Shown: positions 35,501-43,534, counted from the first letter of the stretch. The stretch is 64,000 nt of DNA from Neolewinella marina (GCF_002631205.1 NZ_PDLO01000006.1:174922-238921); one strand, 5' to 3'. Notes: generated by a model from the letters alone, not told the origin. Made by a program: numbers and translations.

Positions 35501-36165
35501 AAAGCATGGCGATCCCCACCTTTGAGGGAATGCTGATCGACGAGGCCCGGCAACTGGCCGAATCCAATGACCTGAAGATCGACGTGACGGTCGGCGCCTT
35601 CGACCCCGAGCAACCCGCCGGACTGGTGGTGCAGCAACAGCCCCGCATCGGCAGCCGCGTCAAGAACAACCGCACGGTGTATCTGACCATCCTCAGCGAC
35701 GAGGCCCCCGACGTGGAGCTGCCCAGCCTGGTGGGCAACTACGACTACAACCAGTACATTCGCCTGCTCAAGGTGAAAAACATCAACTACCGGGTACGGG
35801 AACGGCAATTCGACGCCCGGCAGGAAGACGGTACCATCCTCTACCTCTACTACGACGGCAAGAAAATTACCGACGAGGACCTGCGCGAAGGGGTAAAGGT
35901 ACCCATGGGCAGTACCGTGGAATTCGTCATTACCGAGCGCAAGGGCGACGACGTGACGGTGGGCGACTACCGCTGTCAGACCTTCGGTACCGGGGAGTTC
36001 GCCATCACCGGCAGCCAGCTGCTCGTGGGCCGCATCGTCGGTGACGTAGCCGACCGGAACGAAGCCTGGATCGTACGCACCGACCCGCCGGCGGGCACCA
36101 CCGTGGAAGCCGGCAGCCGGGTCGATGTATTCCTCAGCGACGATCTGCCGGAAGAATGCCCCTAA
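32593..36165 (+). CDS. fusion of two D-Ala-D-Ala ligase-like modules, a TM helix and PASTA domains
   Basis: 1190 residues. Module 1 (1 to about 455): VGIFFGGPSREREISFAGG, HGEYGEDGVLQRELEYAGVPYTGSG, RPARQGSSIGVSIL, YARIDGF, and NDPNTTSGMMPSS in place of the usual EVNTLPGMTxxS, so the metal-binding Glu is Asp. Module 2 (about 477-905): VMLGGTSFERHISVESG, HGRPGEDGQVQRKLERLGLPYNGSG, KPVDDGCSSAVLLL, YCRIDAF and an intact EVNSLPGITPATAIF. A Pro/Ala linker follows, then one membrane helix (about 943-960) and extracytoplasmic PASTA-like repeats (IPTFEGMLIDEARQLAESNDLKIDV, LPSLVGNYDYNQYIRLLK, VGRIVGDVADRNEAWIVRTDPP). Ddl makes the D-Ala-D-Ala of peptidoglycan; PASTA domains bind peptidoglycan or muropeptides. 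I infer a membrane-tethered ligase. Confidence 0.9.
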   Translation: MSIRVGIFFGGPSREREISFAGGRTVYDNLDKSLFEPVPIFVDSFRRWYLLDWQYLYRGSIRDFFPPVALAPESRHAFQVYQESLGPLDELALEDMGRHIGRRLRREELPELIDIAFLALHGEYGEDGVLQRELEYAGVPYTGSGVEASEVGMDKALQKELMAKAGYPSPPILVIEQESLPTADIEELFHRSVERIGWPMVVRPARQGSSIGVSILKEEAGLAGFERAVNAAFFREPLLLADYADRSPADRIEYVRRVSDLRDGIAFPLDAQRGDHRLTIYTPDDLFDYLEAAVADDGHPLVVLEGHQSEERVIIEGFIDGKEFSTIVLRQPDGGVVALPPTEIVKFQGELFDYRSKYLPGRSRKVTPINLPAEAIQRIRRETERLFTELGFAVYARIDGFYTADGTIYLNDPNTTSGMMPSSFFFHQAAEIGLSPSQFLTYIIRTSLQERDHTELMDRLDAELDALAASAGAKERVAVMLGGTSFERHISVESGRNVYEKLSSSERFRPLPLFLTAPLAPGQEGEDFVLYQLPVNLLLKDNADDIRDKLIKPAEHPVIDEIRRSCRAITARYADPDVVFAPRHVPLEQLPEVADLVFIALHGRPGEDGQVQRKLERLGLPYNGSGPDSSSITIDKYETLQVLKQGGLPVTQQWLGRREDFLLNTRAFYNRVEDRFTYPLIAKPVDDGCSSAVLLLRNREQLEAYCELTFRPGSAQEAAARRTLKLGEKEEWPLGKSTILFEVAITAAGAEKFLEITGGMLTHFAPDGRIRYEVFEPSEALAGGEILSLEEKFLAGEGQNLTPARLATKSYGYDYVADQVKGDLERAARLLGVTGYCRIDAFVRIFPDGRAETVVIEVNSLPGITPATAIFHQAAIAGYQPYQFIAAILDFAKERVRRGGVVPTVAAPEPPASRPDPAPAAAPPPMTEETPEKSSFLGPLLKNVVAALIFLGILFLLLKTGLNWYTNHGESMAIPTFEGMLIDEARQLAESNDLKIDVTVGAFDPEQPAGLVVQQQPRIGSRVKNNRTVYLTILSDEAPDVELPSLVGNYDYNQYIRLLKVKNINYRVRERQFDARQEDGTILYLYYDGKKITDEDLREGVKVPMGSTVEFVITERKGDDVTVGDYRCQTFGTGEFAITGSQLLVGRIVGDVADRNEAWIVRTDPPAGTTVEAGSRVDVFLSDDLPEECP

Positions 36166-36225
36166 GCGGGCACCGTCGATCAACCATCCACCCTTCACCT
36201 CCGCGGTAGGGGCCAAAGAAGAGAC

Positions 36226-38700
36226 ATGAAGCATTACCTGTTCCCCCTGTTTGTCCTCCTGCTGAGCCCCCTGGCCGCCCAGCGCATCGTACCCCTGGCG
36301 GAGCACGCCCAGCTCTTTGACGGGCGGCCCGGAGTGGCGGCGTCAGGGCTGGTGGTGTGTGGCGACCCCGAGCTGCCCGGCGTGGAACGGATCATTTCCG
36401 GTGGCGACCGCTCGGTCCGCATTGACCTGGATACGGCCGGACTGGGCAGTGACCTGACCGACTACCGCTGCATCGGCTGCGATGACTTGAACTTCGGGAC
36501 CGTATTGCTCCGGTCGGATACCGTGGTGTATACGGCCCTGCCGGGGGTGGTTCAGGGGCTGGATACCCTTGGACTTACGGTCTGTTCACCCCGTGGGGTA
36601 TGCTCCGACACCACCCAGCTGGTGGTGCTTGTGCAGCGCGCGCCCCGCACCGTAGAGCTCGGCAACCGCCTGGTGGCCCCGGAATCCACCACCGCCATCC
36701 GCATCCCGGCCGATTCCCTCCTGCCCGGGGGTGCCTTCTGCCGGACGATCGCGGGCTGCGCGGACGACTACGCCGGCCGGGGCCAGCGGCTGTCGTTTAC
36801 CGGTACCCTCGGCCAGGACAACGACTTCACCTATGAGGCCGGCCGCTACGGGGGGACGGACGCCGTTTGCGTCACCGTCTGCAACGACCTCGGCCTCTGC
36901 GATACTTACCGGGCCACCTTCACCATCGACCGGCCGGCGGTAGCCCTGCCCTTCTTCGACGACTTCTCTTACGCGGGCGTGCGGCCCGCCACGTCCCTCT
37001 GGCAGGACGAGGACGTGCTCGTCAACCGCAGCTACGGGGTGAACCCGCCCTCGCTGGGGGTGGCCACCTTCGACGCCATCGACCTGGACGGACGGCCCTA
37101 CGCCGGTACCGGCAGCGGCCGGCGTGGCGTACCCCGCGACTACCTGACCTCGGTGCCCATTCAGCTGTCCGGCCGGACCGGCAGCGTGCTGTCGTTCTAC
37201 CTTCAGCCCCGGGGCCTCGGCAATCGTCCGGAGGTGCAGGACAGCTTCCTGGTACAGTTCCTCTCTGCCCAGGGCAACTGGAATACCGTATTCGCCCGGG
37301 AAGGCCTGCCCACTACCACCTCCAACACCGAGGTGAGTGCCTTTACGGGCGTAGTGGTCCCGGTACCCAATGAATACCTCTACGATGGCTTCCAGTTCCG
37401 CTTCGTGAACCTGAGCACCGAGCAGGGGGCGGTCGACAACTGGAACCTCGACTACGTGAAGCTGAGCGACCAGTCCACTTCGCTGGTCACCCAGGACCTG
37501 GCCCTCAGCGAGGAGCCTTTCCGGCTGGTGGCCCCCTATACCAGTCTGCCCGTGCGCCACCTCCAGGCCGCCGGCCAGGCGTTGTTGGTGGACAGCATCT
37601 TCCTGAAACTCTGGAACCACCGCGCCGACGTTACCCCGGTTACCCGTTCGACCTACGAGGTGAGGCACCGGGCCGTTCCCACCTTTATATCCGGAGCGGG
37701 GCTATTCCCCTCATCGTACTTTGGCCAGGACAACGGCATTGCCCCCCTCAGCCTGGAGATCCGGGGCGCCACCTTCGACCAGCTGCCCACCTACCAGGCG
37801 ATCCGCAGCTTCCTTTTCGACCTTGACCCCGAGCAGGACTACCGGCTGGAGACGACCTACTCGCTCACGGTGGCCACCGAGGACCCTGGCTTCTCTCCCT
37901 TCATTGCCGCCAACAACACCGCGACCCAGGTGACCGTGTTGGACGACTACTTCGCCTACGACGACGGCACCGCGGAGGTGGCCATTGAGGGGCAGTCCGG
38001 CAACGTGATCGTCCAACGCTATACGGCCTTCGTGCCCGACCAGCTGGTGGGGATTCGCATCCGGCTGCCGCGCGGACTCGGCGGGGTGGGCGACCAACCC
38101 CTTAACCTCGTGGTGTACGGCGCCGGGGAGGACGGGCAGCCCGGTGAGCTGCTCTACAGCGCCAGCGAGCCCGTGCTCTACGCCGAGGACTTCTACACCG
38201 ATTCCCTACAGGCCTTCACCAGCTACGCCCTGCCGGAACCCCTGGACCTTCCCGCGGGTGATTTCTTCGTCGGGTGGCGGCAGGCTACGGCCAGCCGTTC
38301 CCTGCCGGTGGGTTTCGACCGGAACAATCCCGTTGCAGACGTACAGTTCTTCGATGCCGGCAGCGGCTGGCAGTCCCTGAGCGGATCGACCGGCGGCGCC
38401 ATCATGATCCGGCCCCTGCTTTCCGGAGCGGAGGTGATGCCCACGGCCACCGATGATACGGAGGCGGACCTGCCACTGGAAGTGTTCCCTAACCCGACCA
38501 GCGGCACCCTGTCATTCCGGCTGTCGCCTTCCCTTTCGCTGGCGGAGCTGCACGTCCGGCTGCTGGATCTGGCCGGGCGTACGGTTAAGGCGGGGCAGGG
38601 GGTTGATCGCCTGGACCTGAGCGACTTGCCCCGCGGGATTTACCTGCTTGAATACCGCGTCGGGGACCGCGCCGGGCGTCAAAAGATTGTCAGGCACTAA
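36226..38700 (+). CDS. T9SS type A sorting-domain protein, secreted
   Basis: 824 residues with a signal peptide (MKHYLFPLFVLLLSPLAAQ). The body is beta-rich with Cys-containing motifs in the first 250 residues (VCGDPELPG, RCIGCDDLNF, VTVCNDLGLCDTY), then a jelly-roll-like part (PFFDDFSYAGVRPATSLW, LSFYLQPRGLGN). The C-terminus is a clear Por sorting tail: LPLEVFPNPTSGTLSFRL, then LHVRLLDLAGRTVKAGQG, GIYLLEYRVGDRAGRQKIVRH. It would leave the cell by the type IX secretion system and be surface-attached. It follows the Ddl-PASTA gene by 60 bp and may be in the same operon. Function unknown. Confidence 0.88.
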   Translation: MKHYLFPLFVLLLSPLAAQRIVPLAEHAQLFDGRPGVAASGLVVCGDPELPGVERIISGGDRSVRIDLDTAGLGSDLTDYRCIGCDDLNFGTVLLRSDTVVYTALPGVVQGLDTLGLTVCSPRGVCSDTTQLVVLVQRAPRTVELGNRLVAPESTTAIRIPADSLLPGGAFCRTIAGCADDYAGRGQRLSFTGTLGQDNDFTYEAGRYGGTDAVCVTVCNDLGLCDTYRATFTIDRPAVALPFFDDFSYAGVRPATSLWQDEDVLVNRSYGVNPPSLGVATFDAIDLDGRPYAGTGSGRRGVPRDYLTSVPIQLSGRTGSVLSFYLQPRGLGNRPEVQDSFLVQFLSAQGNWNTVFAREGLPTTTSNTEVSAFTGVVVPVPNEYLYDGFQFRFVNLSTEQGAVDNWNLDYVKLSDQSTSLVTQDLALSEEPFRLVAPYTSLPVRHLQAAGQALLVDSIFLKLWNHRADVTPVTRSTYEVRHRAVPTFISGAGLFPSSYFGQDNGIAPLSLEIRGATFDQLPTYQAIRSFLFDLDPEQDYRLETTYSLTVATEDPGFSPFIAANNTATQVTVLDDYFAYDDGTAEVAIEGQSGNVIVQRYTAFVPDQLVGIRIRLPRGLGGVGDQPLNLVVYGAGEDGQPGELLYSASEPVLYAEDFYTDSLQAFTSYALPEPLDLPAGDFFVGWRQATASRSLPVGFDRNNPVADVQFFDAGSGWQSLSGSTGGAIMIRPLLSGAEVMPTATDDTEADLPLEVFPNPTSGTLSFRLSPSLSLAELHVRLLDLAGRTVKAGQGVDRLDLSDLPRGIYLLEYRVGDRAGRQKIVRH

Positions 38701-38745
38701 CCTATTTGCTTTTTTCCTTGTTGGGTTGAGAAACAGTTTAGCAAC

Positions 38746-39039
38746 ATGGAAGCAACCGTCGACGAACTCAAAAAACGGGAAAAGGAAGGCAAGGACGACT
38801 ACGTACTGCTTGATGTCCGCGAGGACTACGAGCGGGCGGAATTCAACGTCGGCGGCATCCACGTCCCGCTCGGACAACTGAGCATGTCGATGGATAAACT
38901 GACCCCCTACCGCGACCAGGAGATTATCGTGTACTGCCGCAGCGGCAAGCGCTCGGCCATGGCCCAGGAATTGCTGCGGCAATCGGGTTTCAAGAACGTA
39001 CGCAACCTGGAGGGCGGCATGCTGGCCTACCAAGGCTAG
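38746..39039 (+). CDS. rhodanese-like domain protein
   Basis: 97 residues forming a single rhodanese fold: DYVLLDVREDYERAEFNVGGIHVPLGQL, then the active-site loop VYCRSGKRSAMAQELLRQSGF and NLEGGMLAY. Cys in CRSGKRS would carry the persulfide. There is no signal peptide, so it is cytoplasmic. Single-domain rhodaneses transfer sulfane sulfur; the acceptor is unknown. It stands alone after the T9SS gene and converges closely with the SPOR gene. Confidence 0.92.
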   Translation: MEATVDELKKREKEGKDDYVLLDVREDYERAEFNVGGIHVPLGQLSMSMDKLTPYRDQEIIVYCRSGKRSAMAQELLRQSGFKNVRNLEGGMLAYQG

Positions 39040-39042
39040 GCA

Positions 39043-39555
39043 TTACCGTTTGCGGTAGACGTCGGCTTCAAAACCGGCCGAGCGAACGCGCCCGGCCAGT
39101 TCCCGGGCTTCGGTGTAGGTGTCGGTCCGGTCGACCAGCGCCACGGCGTAAGTGCCGCGGTCGAAAATCCGGAGGGCGGTTTCGGCGAAGCCGGCCTGGA
39201 CCAAGTCACGAACCCGGGTGCGGGCGTTGATCTCCTGTCGGAAGGTACCGGCGATGACCAGGAAGCGGCCCGTTGAGTCTCCGGCCGCGGTTTCCATGGT
39301 GTCGTTGGCCGTTGCGGGTACGAGGTCGCGGAATTGCTGCTCCTGTTGCAGGCCGGATTCCCGGCTTCCCACCGTCTCCGTGCGGAGGTCGGTTGAATCT
39401 ATCGGGTAGGATTTTGGCAGTTCCGTATAATTGACATTATCTTCGAACCCGGTTGTGTCTTCCCGGGAAGCGGAAAGCACCTGAGAGATCAGGAGCGACA
39501 AAGCCACCAGGCACAAAATGAGGATGACGAAAACGACAACGGATGATTTCTTCAT
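39043..39555 (-). CDS. SPOR-domain membrane protein
   Basis: 170 residues. One N-terminal helix (VVVFVILILCLVALSLLISQVL) after MKKSS, a variable acidic linker, and a C-terminal SPOR domain (about 95-170: GRFLVIAGTFRQEINARTRVRDLVQAGF, RGTYAVALVDRTDTYTEARELAGRVRSAGFEADVYRKR). SPOR domains bind denuded glycan strands of septal peptidoglycan, so it may act in division or envelope upkeep. The stop lies three bases from the convergent rhodanese stop. Confidence 0.88.
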   Translation of the reverse strand: MKKSSVVVFVILILCLVALSLLISQVLSASREDTTGFEDNVNYTELPKSYPIDSTDLRTETVGSRESGLQQEQQFRDLVPATANDTMETAAGDSTGRFLVIAGTFRQEINARTRVRDLVQAGFAETALRIFDRGTYAVALVDRTDTYTEARELAGRVRSAGFEADVYRKR

Positions 39556-39712
39556 TGACCGACGGTAACGAAAAGATTAAGTTCTAGAACCCAAAGATAT
39601 TTAGCGCGGTATCGGTTTACTCAGGCCCGATAAATTCGGGAAATGCCTTACCGCCGCCCACCAGGGCACAAGATTTTGTCAAGTGTTTGCTTTTTGGAAA
39701 GACCGTTTTTTC

Positions 39713-39742
39713 AGGGAGCACCGTCAGGTGCTCCCTTTTTTT
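39713..39742 (+). terminator. orphan terminator in front of fni
   Basis: Perfect 10-bp stem AGGGAGCACC/GGTGCTCCCT with a 4-nt loop followed by TTTTTT on the plus strand. No plus-strand gene ends upstream: the nearest is rhodanese, 670 bp away across an opposite-strand gene. It lies 39 bp before the fni start, so it is either an attenuator in the fni leader or the end of a short RNA from the 39556-39712 gap. Confidence 0.75.
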
Positions 39743-39780
39743 GCTTAAACCATTCTTTTTCCTTCGACGTTGGCAGTACT

Positions 39781-40839
39781 ATGTCCGAACCCTCTTCCTT
39801 CCCCTTTCCCCCCGCGGCGGCCAATGACCCTACCGCGCCCGGGCGCAAGGAGGATCACATTGAGTTGGCCTTTCAGTCGCAGACGGATCGCGCTACCCTG
39901 GATCAGCGGTTCGACTATGAGCCTTTGCTGGCGGCCCACCCGGCACCGGGCAGTCTGCCCCCGGTAACGTGGGGCGGCAAGCGCCTGCGGGCCCCGCTGT
40001 GGGTAAGCAGCATGACCGGCGGCACGGAAAAGGCCCTCACCATCAACCACAACCTGGCCCGGGCGGCCGGCGAATTCGGCATCGGGATGGGCCTGGGCAG
40101 TTGCCGGAGCCTGCTCTACGAGGACCAGCGGTTCGAGGATTTTAACGTCCGCCCCCTGGCCGGATCCGAAGTGCCCATTTTCGCCAACCTGGGCGCGGCC
40201 CAGGTGCAGCATTTGCTGGAGCGGGGTGAGGCGGGGCTGGTTACCCAGCTCATCGACGCCCTGCAGCTCGACGGCCTCATCGTGCACGTCAACCCCTTCC
40301 AGGAGTGGCTGCAGCCCGAGGGCGACCGGTTTACGGTGTCTCCCCTGGAGACGATCCGCGAACTGCTCCGCGAGTTGCCGACGCTTCCCCTCATCGTCAA
40401 GGAAGTGGGGCAGGGGATGGGCCCCGCCAGTCTGCGCGCCCTGTTGCAGCTGCCGATCCTGGCCCTGGACACGGCCGCTAACGGCGGTACCAACTTCAGT
40501 AAACTGGAACTCTTCCGCTCCGATGCCCTGGCCCGCACCGCCTACGGGGGCTTGACCCAGGTAGGCCATTCCGCGGAGGAAATGGTGCGGCAGATCAACC
40601 GGCTGGTCGTAGAAGAGGGCGACAAGGTGCGCTGCGCGAACGTCATCGTGAGTGGTGGGGTGAGTGATTTCCTGGACGGATATTACCTGACGGAGCTTTC
40701 CGCCCTGCCGGCGATCTACGGACAGGCCTCGGCCTTTTTGCGCCACGCCCGGGAGGATTACCTCACCCTTCAGCGCTACGTTGCTACCCAGTTGCGTGGT
40801 TTAGAGTTGGCCAAGGCCTATCTTCGCCCCCGGCCTTAA
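39781..40839 (+). CDS. fni: type 2 isopentenyl-diphosphate delta-isomerase
   Basis: 352 residues, FMN-dependent TIM barrel. Signature segments: GRKEDHIELAFQSQ, WVSSMTGGTEKA, GIGMGLGSCRSLLYED, FANLGAAQV, IVHVNPFQEWLQPEGD, LIVKEVGQGM, LDTAANGGTNFSKLE, NVIVSGGVSDFLDGYYL. It interconverts IPP and DMAPP using FMN, NADPH and Mg. The ATG used follows the orphan terminator; an in-frame upstream start 46 codons earlier would make a non-homologous N-terminus that reads through the terminator. It is followed 18 bp later by HMG-CoA reductase, so the cell uses the mevalonate route. Confidence 0.94.
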   Translation: MSEPSSFPFPPAAANDPTAPGRKEDHIELAFQSQTDRATLDQRFDYEPLLAAHPAPGSLPPVTWGGKRLRAPLWVSSMTGGTEKALTINHNLARAAGEFGIGMGLGSCRSLLYEDQRFEDFNVRPLAGSEVPIFANLGAAQVQHLLERGEAGLVTQLIDALQLDGLIVHVNPFQEWLQPEGDRFTVSPLETIRELLRELPTLPLIVKEVGQGMGPASLRALLQLPILALDTAANGGTNFSKLELFRSDALARTAYGGLTQVGHSAEEMVRQINRLVVEEGDKVRCANVIVSGGVSDFLDGYYLTELSALPAIYGQASAFLRHAREDYLTLQRYVATQLRGLELAKAYLRPRP

Positions 40840-40857
40840 ATCTTACACCCTTCCCCT

Positions 40858-42201
40858 GTGGCCGAGCAAGTACGCGATCCTCACCGCATCAGCGGATTCA
40901 GTAAATTCGATAAGGCGCAGCGGCGCCAGTGGCTTCTGGAGCATTTTCTGCCGGAATACGGGGAGGATGATTTCGCCTTCTTCGAAGCCGGCAGCCCGGA
41001 TCTCCAGGAGGTCCTCGACAACTTCAGCGAGAATACGGTAGCCAACTTCCCCCTGCCCTTCGGCGTGGCCCCCAACTTCATCATCAACGGCAAAACCTAC
41101 GCCGTGCCCATGGTCATCGAGGAGAGCAGCGTGGTCGCCGCGGCCAGCAGCTCGGCGAAGTACTGGTCCACCCGCGGAGGATTCCACGCCGAGGTGATCG
41201 CCTCGGAGAAGCTCGGTCAGCTGCACTTTCGCTGGAGCGGCCGTCCGGAGCGCCGGGCCGCCCTGTTCCGGGAGGTGGAAGACCGCCTGCAGGAAGCCAC
41301 GGCCGACATCACCGCCCGCATGGAGAAGCGGGGTGGGGGCGTACGCCGCATGCAGTGGAAGCACTTCCCCCAGGTAGATCCCCAGTGTTACCAGTTGCTG
41401 GTCAGTTTCGGTACCGGCGACAGTATGGGCGCGAACTTCATCAACACCGTCCTGGAAACCTACGCCGCCGAACTGGAGCGCTGGGCGGAGGAAAGCGCGG
41501 CCCTCTCCGACGACGAGCGGGAGCTGGAGATCATCATGGCCATCCTGAGCAACCACACCCCGAACTGCGCGGTGAAGGCCTGGGTGAGCTGCCCCATCGA
41601 AGACATGAACATCCCCGGCTCGGGGGTGGACGCGGCCGACTTCGTCCGCCGCTTTGAAATGGCCGTCGCCATTGCCCGTGAGGACCCCTATCGGGCCGTC
41701 ACCCACAACAAGGGCATCATGAACGGCATCGATGCCGTGGTGCTTGCTACCGGCAACGACTTCCGGGCCGTCGAGGCCGCCGCCCACGCCTTTGCCGCTG
41801 CGGGGGGGCAGTATGCCTCCCTGAGCCGCTGCCGGGTAACCGACAAGGTGTTCCACTTTGAGCTAACCCTTCCCCTGGCCCTGGGCACCGTAGGAGGGCT
41901 CACCCGCCTTCACCCCCTGGCCGACCTCTCCCTGAACCTGCTGGAACGCCCCGACGCCGAGGAGTTGATGTGCATCGCAGCAGCCACTGGCCTCGCCCAG
42001 AACTTTGCCGCCCTGCGCAGCCTGGTCACTACCGGCATTCAGCAGGGACACATGAAAATGCACCTGCAGAACATCCTGTCCAGCCTCCAGGCCAGTCCTC
42101 CCGAGCGCCGGCAGACCGTAAGCTTCTTTGAGGGCCGCACCATCAGTCACCACGGGGTCCGCCAGTACCTGGACAAGCTGCGGGAGGGGAAGGTGAAGTA
42201 G
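40858..42201 (+). CDS. mvaA: hydroxymethylglutaryl-CoA reductase, class II-type
   Basis: 447 residues. Motifs: SENTVANFPLPFGVAPNFIINGKTYAVPMVIEESSVVAAAS (catalytic Glu in EESSV), FGTGDSMGANFINTVLE (nicotinamide site), VTHNKGIMNGIDAVVLATGND (catalytic Lys and Asp), and a C-terminal TISHHGVRQYL with the general-acid His. Class II enzymes can run in either direction; together with the neighbouring isomerase this suggests mevalonate synthesis for isoprenoids. The GTG start follows a TATCTTCGCC -7-like element within the end of fni, so it may have its own promoter as well as read-through from fni. Confidence 0.93.
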   Translation: MAEQVRDPHRISGFSKFDKAQRRQWLLEHFLPEYGEDDFAFFEAGSPDLQEVLDNFSENTVANFPLPFGVAPNFIINGKTYAVPMVIEESSVVAAASSSAKYWSTRGGFHAEVIASEKLGQLHFRWSGRPERRAALFREVEDRLQEATADITARMEKRGGGVRRMQWKHFPQVDPQCYQLLVSFGTGDSMGANFINTVLETYAAELERWAEESAALSDDERELEIIMAILSNHTPNCAVKAWVSCPIEDMNIPGSGVDAADFVRRFEMAVAIAREDPYRAVTHNKGIMNGIDAVVLATGNDFRAVEAAAHAFAAAGGQYASLSRCRVTDKVFHFELTLPLALGTVGGLTRLHPLADLSLNLLERPDAEELMCIAAATGLAQNFAALRSLVTTGIQQGHMKMHLQNILSSLQASPPERRQTVSFFEGRTISHHGVRQYLDKLREGKVK

Positions 42202-42216
42202 AGGAGCTGTCGAGTT

Positions 42217-42401
42217 GTCAGACATCGGATGTTGTCCGCCTGCTAAAATGGCAGACATCGGATGTCTGAAATTTTGTCAGGCTAGTATTTCCTTGATGTT
42301 TGGCCGAAACAACATCGGTAAAGCTCGATTTCGCGCTGTTTTCGCCCAATCAACATCCGATGTCTGACAAAAAGTCATGAGGACAACATCCGATGTCTGT
42401 C
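42217..42401. repeat. 185-bp element with inverted ACATCGGATGT arms
   Basis: Outer arms of 21 bp (42217-42237 and 42381-42401) are inverted copies with one mismatch. Inside are a second ACATCGGATGT (42255-42265, within a 17-bp palindrome CAGACATCGGATGTCTG) and a second ACATCCGATGT (42353-42363). The first two sites face the last two, giving a nested inverted layout like a small non-autonomous element or a double hairpin between convergent transcription units (HMG-CoA reductase and tRNA-Asn). Confidence 0.75.
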
Positions 42402-42420
42402 ACAGCCCACCAAAAACACA

Positions 42421-42452
42421 AAACCCCGCCTCCAACCAAGGAAACGGGGTTT
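42421..42452 (-). terminator. terminator of tRNA-Asn
   Basis: Stem AAACCCCG/CGGGGTTT with inner TCC/GGA pairs, followed on the minus strand by TGTGTTTTTGG, about 10 bases after the tRNA 3' end. Confidence 0.75.
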
Positions 42453-42462
42453 GTATGCTAGG

Positions 42463-42536
42463 CGCCTCAGAAAGGGCTCGAACCTTTGACCTACGGATTA
42501 ACAGTCCGCCGCTCTAACCAACTGAGCTACTGAGGC
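42463..42536 (-). tRNA. tRNA-Asn (anticodon GTT)
   Basis: Folds as a standard 74-nt tRNA on the minus strand: acceptor GCCTCAG/CTGAGGC with discriminator G, D arm GCTC...GAGC with GTTGG in the loop, anticodon arm GCGGA-CTGTTAA-TCCGT giving GTT, variable AGGTC, T arm AAAGG-TTCGAGC-CCTTT. The 3' CCA is not encoded (CCT follows the discriminator), so it is added by the nucleotidyltransferase. Confidence 0.96.
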
Positions 42537-42610
42537 AGGACGCTTAAGCGGACGCAAATTTACGTGGTCCGGGTTTATTTTGCAATCTTTGCGGGCCTAA
42601 AATTAAAAAT

Positions 42611-43525
42611 ATGAGTCTGCTCGCAGTCGGAACCCTTGCCTACGATGACGTTTACACCCCCTACGGAGAAGTAAAAATGATCGAGGCGGGCAGTTGCACC
42701 TACATCGCCATGGCCGCCACCCACTTCGTGGAACCCGTTCAACTGGTGTCCGTCATCGGGGGCGACTTCAATGACGACTTCCTGGCCGACCTCGAGCGCC
42801 GCGGTGCCGACCTGGAAGGGGTGGAGGTGATCCCCGACGGCAAGTCGTTCTACTGGGCCGGCCGCTACCACGACGATATGATGGGCCGCGATACCCTCGA
42901 TACCCAGCTCAACGTCCTGGCCGACTTCGCCCCGAAGCTGCCCGCCAGCTACCGGAAGACCGACTACATCATGCTCGGTAACCTGACGCCCGCCGTACAG
43001 TCCAGCGTTCTCGACCAGCTCGAGGGGCAGCCCAAGCTCATAGCCCTCGATACCATGAACTTCTGGATGGACCACGCCCTGGAAGACCTCAAGGCCGTAC
43101 TGCGGCGCATCGACGTACTCATCGTCAACGACGAGGAGGCCCGCCAACTCAGCGGCGAGCTCAGCCTGCTGAAGGCCGCCGCCAAGATCGTGGAGATGGG
43201 TCCCAAGATCCTCATCATCAAGAAGGGCGAACACGGCGCCCTGCTCTTCAGCGAGGACAACCTTTTCTCCGCCCCCGCCCTGCTGCTGCCCACCGTAGTG
43301 GACCCCACCGGTGCCGGCGACACCTTCGCCGGTGGACTGATGGGCTACCTGGCCGCCACCGACGACCTGAGCTTCGAGAACCTGAAGCGGGCCGTCATCT
43401 ACGGCTCGGCCATGGCCAGCTTCGTGGTGGAGGACTTCGGTACCCGCCGCATGCAGACCCTGGACCGTGAGCAGATCGACCACCGCGTCCAGCGCTTTGC
43501 CGACCTGATGCACGTGGCGCTCTAG
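42611..43525 (+). CDS. PfkB-family sugar kinase
   Basis: 304 residues of ribokinase fold. It starts MSLLAVGTLAYDDVYTPYGEV, has SVIGGDFNDDFLADLERRGAD, IVNDEEARQLSG, and the C-terminal signature VVDPTGAGDTFAGGLMGYLA with the catalytic Asp and anion-hole glycines. Substrate not predictable; likely a sugar or nucleoside. Promoter AATCTTTGC lies 25 bp upstream. The following pnuC gene starts 9 bp later, so the two may form an operon; a link to ribosyl-nicotinamide metabolism is possible but only inferred. Confidence 0.9.
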   Translation: MSLLAVGTLAYDDVYTPYGEVKMIEAGSCTYIAMAATHFVEPVQLVSVIGGDFNDDFLADLERRGADLEGVEVIPDGKSFYWAGRYHDDMMGRDTLDTQLNVLADFAPKLPASYRKTDYIMLGNLTPAVQSSVLDQLEGQPKLIALDTMNFWMDHALEDLKAVLRRIDVLIVNDEEARQLSGELSLLKAAAKIVEMGPKILIIKKGEHGALLFSEDNLFSAPALLLPTVVDPTGAGDTFAGGLMGYLAATDDLSFENLKRAVIYGSAMASFVVEDFGTRRMQTLDREQIDHRVQRFADLMHVAL

Positions 43526-43534
43526 GCGCCCGCC

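Noticed and set aside
39643..39780. 46-codon N-terminal extension of Fni
   Set aside because: It would pass through a perfect terminator hairpin, and the family N-terminus begins shortly after the later ATG.
42202..42620. Transposon insertion at the tRNA-Asn locus
   Set aside because: tRNA genes are common integration targets, but there is no integrase, no duplicated tRNA 3' end and no transposase; only a short palindromic element is present.
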